NCBI GenBank assembly: GCA_044220535.1
Contig: JBGAQU010000015.1
Span: 1 to 41,000 of the forward strand
Reading direction: 5' to 3'
DNA: 41,000 bases
Origin: JBDHTS01 sp044220535
Lineage (GTDB): Bacteria; Pseudomonadota; Alphaproteobacteria; Micavibrionales; Micavibrionaceae
Part shown: positions 33,489 through 41,000 of the stretch, piece after piece
Numbering within the stretch: the stretch's first letter is position 1
Layout: each line of letters opens with the position of its first letter
Program-made: the position numbers and the translations under genes
The notes under the pieces: model-generated
Databases searched by the model: none
What the model saw: only the letters and a program-made list of their open reading frames with translations
Told to the model about the DNA's origin: nothing

Positions 33489-33651
33489 GGCGCCCTTCCT
33501 CATCTTATTTTAGAATATCAGATAAGTGGAAAATGTCAATGTAGGATATATAATCAATCCCACCTCTGTTATTCTAGACCATTTTGAAATACTCAAAACC
33601 TTTCCTAACTCCCTGTAATTCGGCACATGCGCCACAGCCTTCTGACTGGCC

Positions 33652-33902
33652 TTATCCTGCAACTTCCCACAGATTGTATTTTGCCCTGCATGTTCATCCA
33701 CATTTCCGGTTCATTGCCGACCAGCTTGCCGATTTTAAGGCACAACAAAGGGGTCATCGGCTTTTTGCCCGTTGAGGATATCGCTCATATACTGGCGGGA
33801 TACATCCAGCATCTCCGCTGCCCTTGAGGCTTTCAGCTTCAGCGCCGGAAAGACATCTTCCTTCAAAATCTCACCCGGGTGGGTCAGCTGCCTTGTCATC
33901 AT
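33652..33902 (-). pseudogene. higA: HigA-type antitoxin (XRE helix-turn-helix), frameshifted
   Basis: Start ATG at 33900-33902 (or 33899), preceded by AAGGAG. The first frame gives TRQLTHPGEILKEDVFPALK, LKASRAAEMLDVSRQYMSDI and LNGQKA, the HigA DNA-binding domain; the next frame gives TPLLCLKIGKLVGNEPEMWM and NMQGK, then a third YNLWEVAG before TAA at 33652. HigA neutralises HigB and represses the operon. Two single-base indels separate the pieces. Confidence 0.75.
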
Positions 33903-33917
33903 GGCCGTAACTCCTTG

Positions 33918-34193
33918 TCAGTGATATTGTTCATAGTTCACATTCTGCGCCATCATCCCATTCAAACGTCACGCACCACGGCCCGTTGATATGGTTCCAG
34001 CTGTAGCGTTTGGGAGCATGGCCCAGCAGCCCGTGAAAATCAAAACCCGGAACGTTCATATCCTCCGGGTTTGTAGCCGCATCAAGGGCATCCAGCCGCC
34101 GCTGGATACGCTTTTGCATTTTCTGATCAATCTTACTGGTTTTTCCACTCTTATATAGCTGCTCAGACCTTTATGCTTGAAAGAAACAATCAT
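33918..34193 (-). pseudogene. higB: HigB-type toxin, frameshifted
   Basis: Ribosome-dependent mRNA interferase family. Pieces are MIVSFKHKGL from the ATG at 34193, EQLYKSGKTSKIDQKMQKRI with QRRLDALDAATNPEDMNVPG and FDFHGLLGHAPKRYSWNHIN, GPWCVTFEWDDGAE, and VNYEQYH before TGA at 33918. Order toxin-then-antitoxin and the 15-bp gap to higA fit higBA. One indel near codon 10 and one near the C-terminus. The intact middle frame (33931-34119) is the only part readable without correction. Confidence 0.78.
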
Positions 34194-34249
34194 ATTTTGT
34201 TGTATGCCAAATTATTACCATTGTCAGCAAATTAGAGGACGTTTATTAA

Positions 34250-35897
34250 TTATCCCCCAAACGTAAACGCATATCCCTCCAACCCTTCGCCTTCCGCTTT
34301 AATCTCTACCTCTCAACCTTCACTTCCTTCTGATCAATCAGTTCGTAAATGGTGTTGGTGGTGATGGTGGCTTCGCCGCTGGGACGTCTTTTCCGGCGTT
34401 GGGTCCTACCTCCTTACCATTCAAGGTGATATGCGCCTTCACCGGCTTGCCGGTTGCAGTGCCGAGAACGAGGAGAAGACTTTGCGGGCGGTGAAGTCCA
34501 GCTTCAGGGATGCGCCTTGCTCTGCGGCAATGATCTTGTCTCCATTCACGGTCCATTTGCCATTGAGTGACCATTGGTTCGCGTTGAGGGATGGTGCGTA
34601 TTGATAGGCGGTGGTTGCGTTTTTGGTGACTTGCTCTCCCACATAATTGGCGGCGCGTTTATAGCCCAGATAGGTTTCCGGCGTCTGGCCCTTGCTGGCC
34701 GGGACATCCGTGGGGACGGTGCTTTGCACTGTACCTTTCAGGCCCAGCAGGAAGCGGATGTTGTTTTCAGTCACGTCGTAATGGCCTTCGCCGTAATGCG
34801 TGTAGACCACCCTGCCCTTCCGGTCGATCAAGTAGTGGGCGGGCCAGAATTTGTTTTCGAAGCTTTTCCATGTGCCGAAATTGTTATCGAGCGCGACCGG
34901 ATATTCGATGCCGCGCTTGGCGATCGCGTCACGGACATTCTCGGATTTCTTCTCAAATTCAAATTCGGGCGCATGGATGCCGACGATGACAAAGCCGTCA
35001 TCTTTATATTTGCCGTACCACGCCGTCAGATACGGCAGGGTGCGCACGCAGTTGATGCAGGAATAGGTCCAGAAATCGACCAGCACCACCTTGCCCTTCA
35101 GATCCGCCATGGTCAGCGGCTTCGAATTGAACCAGTCCTGCAAGCCTGCAAATGCGGGTGCCGCATAAGGTTGCGGCAACGGGTCTTCCAGCTTCACGGC
35201 CTCAATTGTTTTCGATGACTCTGCGCTGCCCTGGAACAGGGACTGGACGTCTGTGCCCGATGCGATGAACAGGACAGCCATAAGGATCAAAACGCCAAAG
35301 CCTTTGCGCACATGCTCCGCATGGTTGGTCAGGAAACCGATTTTGCTGATGGCTTTGCGGCCGGTCAGCGCAATGATGAGCATCGGTACGCCTGCGCCGG
35401 TCGCGAAGGACATGATGACAAACAACCCTTCCAGTCCGCTGGACTGCCCGATCACCTGAACCAAGACGGCGGCGAGAATCGGCCCCGCACACGGAGTCCA
35501 CACCAAGCCGATCAATGCGCCGATGACAACGCCGCTGAAAAATCCGCCATTGCCGGATTGCCCCAGGCGGTTGCCAAAATTGGCGAGGCCTTGCGTCATG
35601 GTGCTGAATTTTTCCGACAGTTTGGAGGAAAGCAGAATAAGGCCGAACCCGAACAGCAGGACCAAAGACACGTTCTTGATAATCTCAACATCTACCCCGA
35701 ACGCCTCGACCAGGCTGCGGGACGCAAGCGCGAACAGGCTGAAAGACAGCACGAACCCGGCAATGATCCCGAACGGCCTGCTGCGTCCGCCGTCCACAGA
35801 TGCCGACAGGACCAAAGGCAGGACCGGCAGGATGCAGGGTGAGGCGATCAAGGCAAGGCCCTTCGGCAAAGGCGAGACCCATTTCGAAAATGTTCAT
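34250..35897 (-). pseudogene. DipZ-like protein: CcdA/DsbD membrane domain fused to thioredoxin-like domain, frameshifted at both ends
   Basis: Carries reducing power across the inner membrane. The intact frame 34439-35869 shows the CcdA-type helices with Cys pairs (SPCILPVLPLVLS; VWTPCAGPILAAVL), a TlpA/thioredoxin domain with FWTYSCINCVRTLPYLTAWY (CxxC), and FWPAHYLIDRKGRVVYTHYG. An upstream frame supplies the natural start MNIFEMGLAFAEG (ATG at 35897), one base out of register near 35855-35870. Downstream frames supply LVLGTATGKPVKAHITLNGK, GEATITTNTIYELIDQKEVK and VEIKAEGEGLEGYAFTFGG to a stop at 34250, needing about three indels. The complete protein would be about 548 residues, normal for DipZ. 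Confidence 0.85.
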
Positions 35898-35978
35898 AAT
35901 ATGGCTTTTCTTTATATAGAGGCGCAGAAACATTATTACATTAGTATGTTTCCAACCTAAGTCCAATTCTACACACTA

Positions 35979-36005
35979 TCATCCTCCGGCTTGACCGGAG
36001 GATGA
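35979..36005. repeat. Single palindromic repeat (TCATCCTCCGG)
   Basis: TCATCCTCCGG, loop CTTGA, CCGGAGGATGA: an exact 11-bp stem. It is a solitary unit of the same family as 20556-20688 and 36913-37051, in the divergent region between the DipZ and AlgF-like genes. Confidence 0.85.
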
Positions 36006-36160
36006 CGATTATTATTGATTGATAAGTTACGTCAAAAAATAAACAATTTTTGAATCCATCGCTCGCCCCATTTATGCCACAATCAAAATCTATAAAATTT
36101 GCCAAGGAAATTCTTCCTTGTCCACAAAGTTATCCACATAAACATCCCCAGGAGTTATCC

Positions 36161-36820
36161 ATGAAAAAATGGTTCGCCGCACTTGCGTTTGCGTTGACGG
36201 GTCTTGTCGCTGCCGGAGCACAGGCTGACGATCATCATGCCTCTTTTTCCGCCGCCCCTGAGGGTTCGGCTTATGTACGTTTCCTGAATGACGGCGCGAA
36301 AGGCGACCCGTCCAAACCATCCATACTGGGTAAAGTTTATGAAGAAGTCGCGTTCGGCAAGGTCGGTGAATACCACCTGATCGCCAAAGGCAAGGCCGAC
36401 CTGGAATTTGCGGGCGCCAAAGCCTCAGAAAGCTTTGACAGCGGCGATTTCTACACGGCTGTTCTGGATGGCGACAAGCTGAGCGTCATAAAAGACACCA
36501 AGATGAAAGAGCCGGGCAAAGAACAGATCAACTTCTACAACGTTGCAGACAAGAAGCTGACCCTGAAAACCGCTGACGGCGCGACCGAAATCGCCGATGC
36601 AGGCGCAGGCAAGCATGAGGCGAAGGAATTCGACGCCCTGCCCGCCACACTGGCCGTGTTCGATGGCGATAAAAAAGTCGCTGATGTCGAAATGATCAAG
36701 GCCGAAGGCAAAGCGCCGCTGGATATCGTCGCCCTGAAGAAGGCTGACGGCTCCATCTGGGCCGGTTCATCCTGGGCGACAGCAGATGCTGGCGAAAAAG
36801 AGCATAAGCCCAGCAACTAA
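36161..36820 (+). CDS. AlgF-like periplasmic protein
   Basis: A 219-residue secreted protein. The ATG at 36161 follows CAGGAG by 7 nt and opens a signal peptide KKWFAALAFALTGLVAAGAQ with cleavage near AQA. The mature part has repeated beta-sandwich-like segments (GSAYVRFLNDGAKGDPSKPS, SGDFYTAVLDGDKLSVIKDT, EQINFYNVADKKLTLKTADG, TLAVFDGDKKVADVEMIKAE). This resembles AlgF, the periplasmic alginate O-acetylation protein. Other acetylation genes (algI, algJ/X) are absent, so the role is open. A GDP-mannose gene follows convergently, which may be coincidence. A strong terminator lies just after the stop. Confidence 0.65.
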   Translation: MKKWFAALAFALTGLVAAGAQADDHHASFSAAPEGSAYVRFLNDGAKGDPSKPSILGKVYEEVAFGKVGEYHLIAKGKADLEFAGAKASESFDSGDFYTAVLDGDKLSVIKDTKMKEPGKEQINFYNVADKKLTLKTADGATEIADAGAGKHEAKEFDALPATLAVFDGDKKVADVEMIKAEGKAPLDIVALKKADGSIWAGSSWATADAGEKEHKPSN

Positions 36821-36843
36821 TAAGGTCTGGTCTTCAGTGCTCA

Positions 36844-36875
36844 AACGGCGGGATCGATTGATCCCGCCGTTTTTA
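36844..36875 (+). terminator. Intrinsic terminator of the AlgF-like gene
   Basis: A perfect 12-bp stem, AACGGCGGGATC, loop GATT, then its complement ending at 36871 and followed by TTTATT. It is 24 bp after the stop codon. Confidence 0.92.
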
Positions 36876-36912
36876 TTGATTTCAATGAGTGCATATACTG
36901 ACGCAATAACAG

Positions 36913-37051
36913 TGTCATCCTCCGGCTTGACCGGAGGACCCATACAATGGCTCCTAATTAAGCAAACATTGCCAGGACATTCTGATAAAACGTGGTTGGC
37001 AGTTTTTACTTAAAGAGCGCATGGATCCTCCGGTCAAGCCGGAGGATGACA
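36913..37051. repeat. Palindromic intergenic repeat pair (TGTCATCCTCCGG family)
   Basis: Left arm TGTCATCCTCCGGCTTGACC with GGAGGA at 36913; inverted right arm at 37023-37051 (GGATCCTCCGGTCAAGCCGG with AGGATGACA). Same family and geometry as 20556-20688. Lies between convergent genes. Confidence 0.87.
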
Positions 37052-37069
37052 AATCAAGATTATCTATTA

Positions 37070-37903
37070 TTAAATATTATTCACATCATCCCGGCCAACA
37101 CGCCCCAATATCTCCGCCAATCCTTCCATCGTTCCTATATCGGACCAGTCTGGATCACACGGAATAACAGCTACCTTGTCCGACTTCTCCAATACAGCCC
37201 GGTCAAAAGGTTTGGATGGAACGGCGTCATAATCATCCATGGAAATCCCCAGGAATTCGGGCGCGCATAACCTGAACTGATCAAGCATGGCTGCGACCCT
37301 CGCCACAACCATGCCGCTGTTCCACAAAAACCCTTGCGTTATATAGGATCGCGCCATTTCAAAATCGGGTTTTTCAACGAATGTCATGACCTTTCGCGCC
37401 TCGCCACCCAGCGCCGCCCCAAGGCGAATATAGCCATACCCTGTTTCAGGTCGCAAAGGCGTAATGCCGAGAATTGCCAGATAACCATCGTCCGTGAGCC
37501 GCTTCGCTTCGGTTAGCGCTGCGTTTAAAGCTTTCTCATCCCCGATATAATGATCCGCTGGCGCAATCCAGACTGTTGCGTCCCGGCCCATATGCCGCTC
37601 CACATAGGCCGTTGCCATGGCGACAGCCGCCGCGGTGTTCCGCGCCGATGGCTCCGTCACGAAATGAAACTGCACGGGCAGATTGAGGGCATCAAGCTGC
37701 GCCTCCGCCTCCTCCCGCATCGAGTCCAGCGTGACCAGGATGATGTCCCGCGCCGCCGTCATCGCTGCCACGCGCCGCGCTGTTTCCTGCAACAGGGTAA
37801 AATCGCCGATCAACTTCACGAAATGTTTCGGCCTGCCCTGTGTCACCGGCCAAAGCCTCGATCCGGCACCACCGCAAAGGATAACAGGAATAATAAAAGA
37901 CAT
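37070..37903 (-). CDS. Mannose-1-phosphate guanylyltransferase (single-domain)
   Basis: Makes GDP-mannose from mannose 1-phosphate and GTP in the cytoplasm, for polysaccharides or LPS. About 277 residues with the nucleotide-binding loop VILCGGAGSRLWPVTQGRPK, HFVKLIGDFTLLQETARRVA, TEPSARNTAAAVAMATAYVE, IAPADHYIGDEKALNAALTE, RPETGYGYIRLG, VEKPDFEMARSYITQG and FLWNSGMVVARVAAMLDQF. It lacks the C-terminal cupin mannose-6-phosphate isomerase domain found in ManC/AlgA bifunctional enzymes. Start at 37903 is preferred over an ATG 12 nt upstream; neither has a strong ribosome binding site. Confidence 0.93.
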   Translation of the reverse strand: MSFIIPVILCGGAGSRLWPVTQGRPKHFVKLIGDFTLLQETARRVAAMTAARDIILVTLDSMREEAEAQLDALNLPVQFHFVTEPSARNTAAAVAMATAYVERHMGRDATVWIAPADHYIGDEKALNAALTEAKRLTDDGYLAILGITPLRPETGYGYIRLGAALGGEARKVMTFVEKPDFEMARSYITQGFLWNSGMVVARVAAMLDQFRLCAPEFLGISMDDYDAVPSKPFDRAVLEKSDKVAVIPCDPDWSDIGTMEGLAEILGRVGRDDVNNI

Positions 37904-37992
37904 GACCAAAACCATGTACTCATAAAATGTTTTGCATCCTAGCCGTTTTTCTGGAACAAAACCAACAGGTTTGACGTCTTATCATTCTAATA

Positions 37993-38073
37993 TGTCATCC
38001 TGAGCGCGGCGAAGGATCTCTCCTTTCTGTCCCACGCCCGAAGGTGAGATCCCTCACTACGTTCGGGATGACA
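37993..38073. repeat. Imperfect palindromic intergenic repeat (TGTCATCCTGAGCG type)
   Basis: Left arm TGTCATCCTGAGCGCGGCGA with AGGATCTC; right arm 38046-38073 is an inverted copy with several differences. It lies in the divergent region between the guanylyltransferase and the PEPC-like gene, 20 bp upstream of the latter's start. Confidence 0.78.
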
Positions 38074-38093
38074 ATAATTAAGGTATATAAATT

Positions 38094-41000
38094 ATGGCCC
38101 GCGCCAGTTACAGCCAGGATTACCAGGACAGGGTCACTGCGGCCTATATCACTTGCGTCGCCGAAAAAGATAAGGGCATGGCCAAATTGCTTCGCGCCAA
38201 GACGAAGCTGGACGATATCGCGGACAAGGCCAAAAGAATGCAGGCCTATCAGGATTTCTGGAAAGAGCTGGATGAACAGGCGCAGCTGGATTTCGCCTGC
38301 CACGACGCACGTATTAACACGATTGCCCGCGCCATCCGCACCATGGCGGTGACGGATGTGGTTCAGGCGCATAACGCCATCAAATCCACCACCGCTGGTT
38401 CCATAGATTTTGTGATCCGCAGGTTCCGGGAAGAAAACCTTACCCCGTCGCAGGTCCAGCAGTTCATCGATGAAAACGCCGTCGCCTGGTTCAGCCTGAC
38501 CAGCCACCCGACCAACCCTGCTACGGTCGCCTATTCATTGGCAGAGATTGCCTTGGCACGTGTTCTGACCGAACCGTCTTCGACCCCTGAGGATTTAAAA
38601 TCCGTCCTGCGCCTGATCCGCGACACGCCCATCGTCGCCGACCGCAAGACACCCGCCGATGAAGTGCGCGAAACCATAGGTACGCTGGAAGTCATTTATG
38701 ACGTCGCCCTGCGTCACAAGGCGTTGTTTGACAAGGCACTGGCCGAATCCGGGTATGAAAAAGAAGGTGTCCATATATCCAGACCCCTAATCCATGCCTG
38801 CGACTGGAGCGACGGGGACGGCAACGTCAATATCACGGCAAGAGCTTTGAACGATCACATCACCCTCCGCCGCAATGCCATCCGCACGCGTTACTTGTCC
38901 CATCTTCAGTCCGTGCGCGGTATGCTGGGGGATATGCCGCCCGCCATCGACCGGAAATTCAAATCCATCGAAACCGCCTTGCGCAGCATCGACGCTAAAA
39001 CCGAACGCTTGCCGGACCAGGATGGGTTGGTTGAACAGGTCGGCGATCTGGCACAGGCGGTTGAGAATGATGAGGTGGCGCACAGCCTCAACGACCTCTG
39101 CTACCTCATTCGTTGTTTCGGCTTCTGCTTTGGCACGATCGATATCCGGCACAACGCTGTCGACCTGATGGAAACGGCTGGCCGGGTATTGGAACAATGC
39201 GGCGTAATGAGCGCAAAGGATTTTGATGCGCTGAACCCTTTGGAAAAGGAAAGCCGCCTGGCCCAATGGCTGGCCGATGCCAGGATCATGAAAAAATGCC
39301 AGGCGGTGGATGCGCAATCCCTCCTGAAACCGGATGATGAGGACAGTGAGACCGCCGCGCGTATTTTCGAACGGTTGCAGATCGTCGGCAGGCATCCGGA
39401 TGTATGTGAAAAACTGATCATTGCGGAGACAGTGAACGCCGCGCATGCGCTGTGCGGCCTGTTCCTTCTGAAAGCCACGGGCAACGACATTGCCACGCAT
39501 AAAAGCCGGATCGATCTTGTGACCCTGTCGGAATCCGTCGCTGATTTGATGGGCATCGGCAAGATGCTGGAGTCGATGCTGGAGAATGAAACTTACCGCG
39601 CCCATATCGTGGCGCGGGGGCGGATGATTGCGATGGTCGCGAAAAGTGATACCACCCGCCTCGACGGGCGCGGTGCGGCGGAATACGCGCAGTATGAAGC
39701 AGCCGTTACCACCTTCGGTATTATCGACCGGCTAAAGGGCAAATATCCCGAACTGGAATATGTTCTGACATCTGTCATGAACGGTGGCGGTCTGGCCCTG
39801 CAGCGCGGCGGCGGGCGGGTGACCGAAGTGCCTGCCCTGCATGGCCGCGCGGCGGCGGACGCCCGTGCCAACGATATCGGCCCATCCACCCTGACCATTC
39901 AGGGCCATCAGCAACGTATTATGTTCGCACCCTATAAAACCGCGATTGGCACGCTGGAGGCTTTGGCGGCGCAGAACCTGTATTCCAAGGCTGGCATTCA
40001 GGGCGAAATGCCTCCGCCCATCCAGCACAAACATATGAACCGCCAGTATGCCCGGTTGGATGCATGGGTCTATGCCCGGACGGCGGAACAGGCCTATCAG
40101 CAATTGGCGAAGAACAATCCGGCCATCGATGAATTGCTGGTTGCCGCGCCATGGCTATCCATGAAAGCAGGCAATGCCAGCTCCCGCCCCGCCAAGCGCG
40201 GGGAGAAGATGACCGAACCCAGCATCACGCCGAAGGAAGCTGTCGGCAAAAATCCAAAGGCTTTACAGGGCCGCGCCATTTCCGGCGAACGCCTGACCGC
40301 CCATGCCTGCCTGCCCGTCTTCACCCTGCTCGGCCTCGCCGAAGGGATGCAGGGCGTGCAGATGGAAAGCCAGGCGGCGTTGAACCCTGAAAAATATGGG
40401 GAGCCGCTGTATCATCTTTATCGCTCGAACAAGATCCATCGCGACGGCGCACGCGTGAATATCAACGCCGCGCCGATTGCGGATTTTGACATCGCCTGGC
40501 CGTTGCTGGTCGGTCGCCCTCGTCCTTCACGCGATGAGGTGTTGCAACTGGCGAAGCAATTCCGGGAGACGGCAGAACCATATGCGAACGCACCCGAGGT
40601 GACGCTGGCATTCCTGGAAGACTATTTCCTGACTGTTGAAAAACTGACCTATGAAATGGTGACAGGGCAGCCTGCGGGGGGCGATTTCAGGCATGGCGAC
40701 GGCCTGAAAAAACTCTGGCCTGAACTGGAGGAGCAGGTGGAATACCAGAACCGCGGCGCGGAATTCGCCCGGGTGATTGAAGCCATGCGCACGCGGGCTT
40801 TTAACGACAATCCGGATGTCCCAGTTGATGAACGGCAGTTCCGGATTACCCAGGCACTTTATACGTCTGCCGATGTCGTCGACGCTCCATCCGGCATTCT
40901 GGCGACGCGCACCAGGCTGGAACCTGTGAAATTCATGAAAACCGGATCGACCCGCTTCGCCCGTCCTGAAAGCTTTTCAGAGAAGGCGGTTCGCAGTAGG
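38094..41000 (+). CDS. Divergent phosphoenolpyruvate carboxylase homologue, 3' end beyond window
   Basis: An uninterrupted frame from ATG at 38094 to the window end: at least 969 residues. It shares landmarks with phosphoenolpyruvate carboxylase: SLTSHPTNP at 134-142 (His138), ACDWSDGDGNVN (for GGDRDGNP), AMVAKSDTTRLDGRGAAEYA (for the GYSDSxKDxG block) and STLTIQGHQQ (for TxQGE). The catalytic loop that normally reads HGRGGxxGRGGGP is here NGGGLALQRGGGR (563-575), so His and Arg at its start appear lost, and the SDSxKD lysine is not aligned. The usual family length is about 880-930 residues; this one is longer. It may have a different activity. Preceded by a palindromic repeat; no clear Shine-Dalgarno. 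Confidence 0.75.
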   Translation, partial: MARASYSQDYQDRVTAAYITCVAEKDKGMAKLLRAKTKLDDIADKAKRMQAYQDFWKELDEQAQLDFACHDARINTIARAIRTMAVTDVVQAHNAIKSTTAGSIDFVIRRFREENLTPSQVQQFIDENAVAWFSLTSHPTNPATVAYSLAEIALARVLTEPSSTPEDLKSVLRLIRDTPIVADRKTPADEVRETIGTLEVIYDVALRHKALFDKALAESGYEKEGVHISRPLIHACDWSDGDGNVNITARALNDHITLRRNAIRTRYLSHLQSVRGMLGDMPPAIDRKFKSIETALRSIDAKTERLPDQDGLVEQVGDLAQAVENDEVAHSLNDLCYLIRCFGFCFGTIDIRHNAVDLMETAGRVLEQCGVMSAKDFDALNPLEKESRLAQWLADARIMKKCQAVDAQSLLKPDDEDSETAARIFERLQIVGRHPDVCEKLIIAETVNAAHALCGLFLLKATGNDIATHKSRIDLVTLSESVADLMGIGKMLESMLENETYRAHIVARGRMIAMVAKSDTTRLDGRGAAEYAQYEAAVTTFGIIDRLKGKYPELEYVLTSVMNGGGLALQRGGGRVTEVPALHGRAAADARANDIGPSTLTIQGHQQRIMFAPYKTAIGTLEALAAQNLYSKAGIQGEMPPPIQHKHMNRQYARLDAWVYARTAEQAYQQLAKNNPAIDELLVAAPWLSMKAGNASSRPAKRGEKMTEPSITPKEAVGKNPKALQGRAISGERLTAHACLPVFTLLGLAEGMQGVQMESQAALNPEKYGEPLYHLYRSNKIHRDGARVNINAAPIADFDIAWPLLVGRPRPSRDEVLQLAKQFRETAEPYANAPEVTLAFLEDYFLTVEKLTYEMVTGQPAGGDFRHGDGLKKLWPELEEQVEYQNRGAEFARVIEAMRTRAFNDNPDVPVDERQFRITQALYTSADVVDAPSGILATRTRLEPVKFMKTGSTRFARPESFSEKAVRSR

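Noticed and set aside
32313..34250. Intact genomic island with attL/attR at tRNA-Ser
   Set aside because: I found no integrase gene and no second copy of the tRNA 3' end downstream within the window.
38787..39605. 272-codon minus-strand frame
   Set aside because: It is a shadow of the PEPC-like gene on the plus strand, which has recognisable motifs across the same interval.

Overview
The window is a piece of a Gram-negative alphaproteobacterial chromosome; genus is not determinable from sequence alone. The evidence is the gene order tpiA-secG-pyrG-kdsA-eno-ftsB-pdhA-pdhB-pdhC, typical of Alphaproteobacteria, a pyruvate dehydrogenase E1-beta that carries its own lipoyl domain, KDO synthesis (kdsA, so lipopolysaccharide), lipoproteins, and a PpiD-like chaperone followed by trp genes. 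There is no 16S gene to narrow it further.

Layout. 1-5.4 kb (minus strand): pdhA, pdhB, pdhC, with small AT-rich genes wedged between them: a GxxExxY protein flanked by a 25-bp inverted repeat, an RcsF-like lipoprotein, and a helical protein of unknown function at the end. 5.5-8.8 kb: ftsB, a small orphan gene, and a large broken secreted repeat protein (79-residue units, a LamG-like fragment, RTX nonapeptides). 8.9-18.5 kb: eno (broken), a fatty-acid-hydroxylase-family protein, kdsA, a nitrilase-family amidohydrolase, three unknown genes, pyrG, secG, a small unknown gene and tpiA. 18.6-25.6 kb (plus strand): ppiD-like, trpE (broken), trpG, trpD, trpC, with a divergent polysaccharide deacetylase gene between trpE and trpG. 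25.7-32.1 kb (minus strand): holB, tmk, a D-Ala-D-Ala carboxypeptidase, rlpA, mltB, a YdcF-like membrane protein and a rhodanese, which together form a DNA replication and cell-wall maintenance block. 32.3-34.2 kb: tRNA-Ser(UGA) followed by an accessory patch with a small membrane protein and two toxin-antitoxin modules, all frameshifted. 34.2-41 kb: a DipZ/DsbD-type thiol-disulfide protein, an AlgF-like periplasmic protein, mannose-1-phosphate guanylyltransferase, and a large divergent phosphoenolpyruvate carboxylase homologue that runs off the end.

Two global patterns stand out. First, from 20.5 kb onward seven gene boundaries carry palindromic repeats that share a TGTCATCC end but have different cores; none was seen in the first 20 kb. 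Second, reading frames are broken at several places (RTX gene, eno, an unknown gene at 15.1 kb, trpE, and nearly everything from 32.7 to 34.5 kb). In the cases followed in detail, family-typical protein resumes in another frame, without accumulated nonsense substitutions. That, and the loss of core parts of normally essential enolase, points at least partly to assembly or consensus error rather than old decay. Frame-dependent functional claims in these regions should be read with that in mind.
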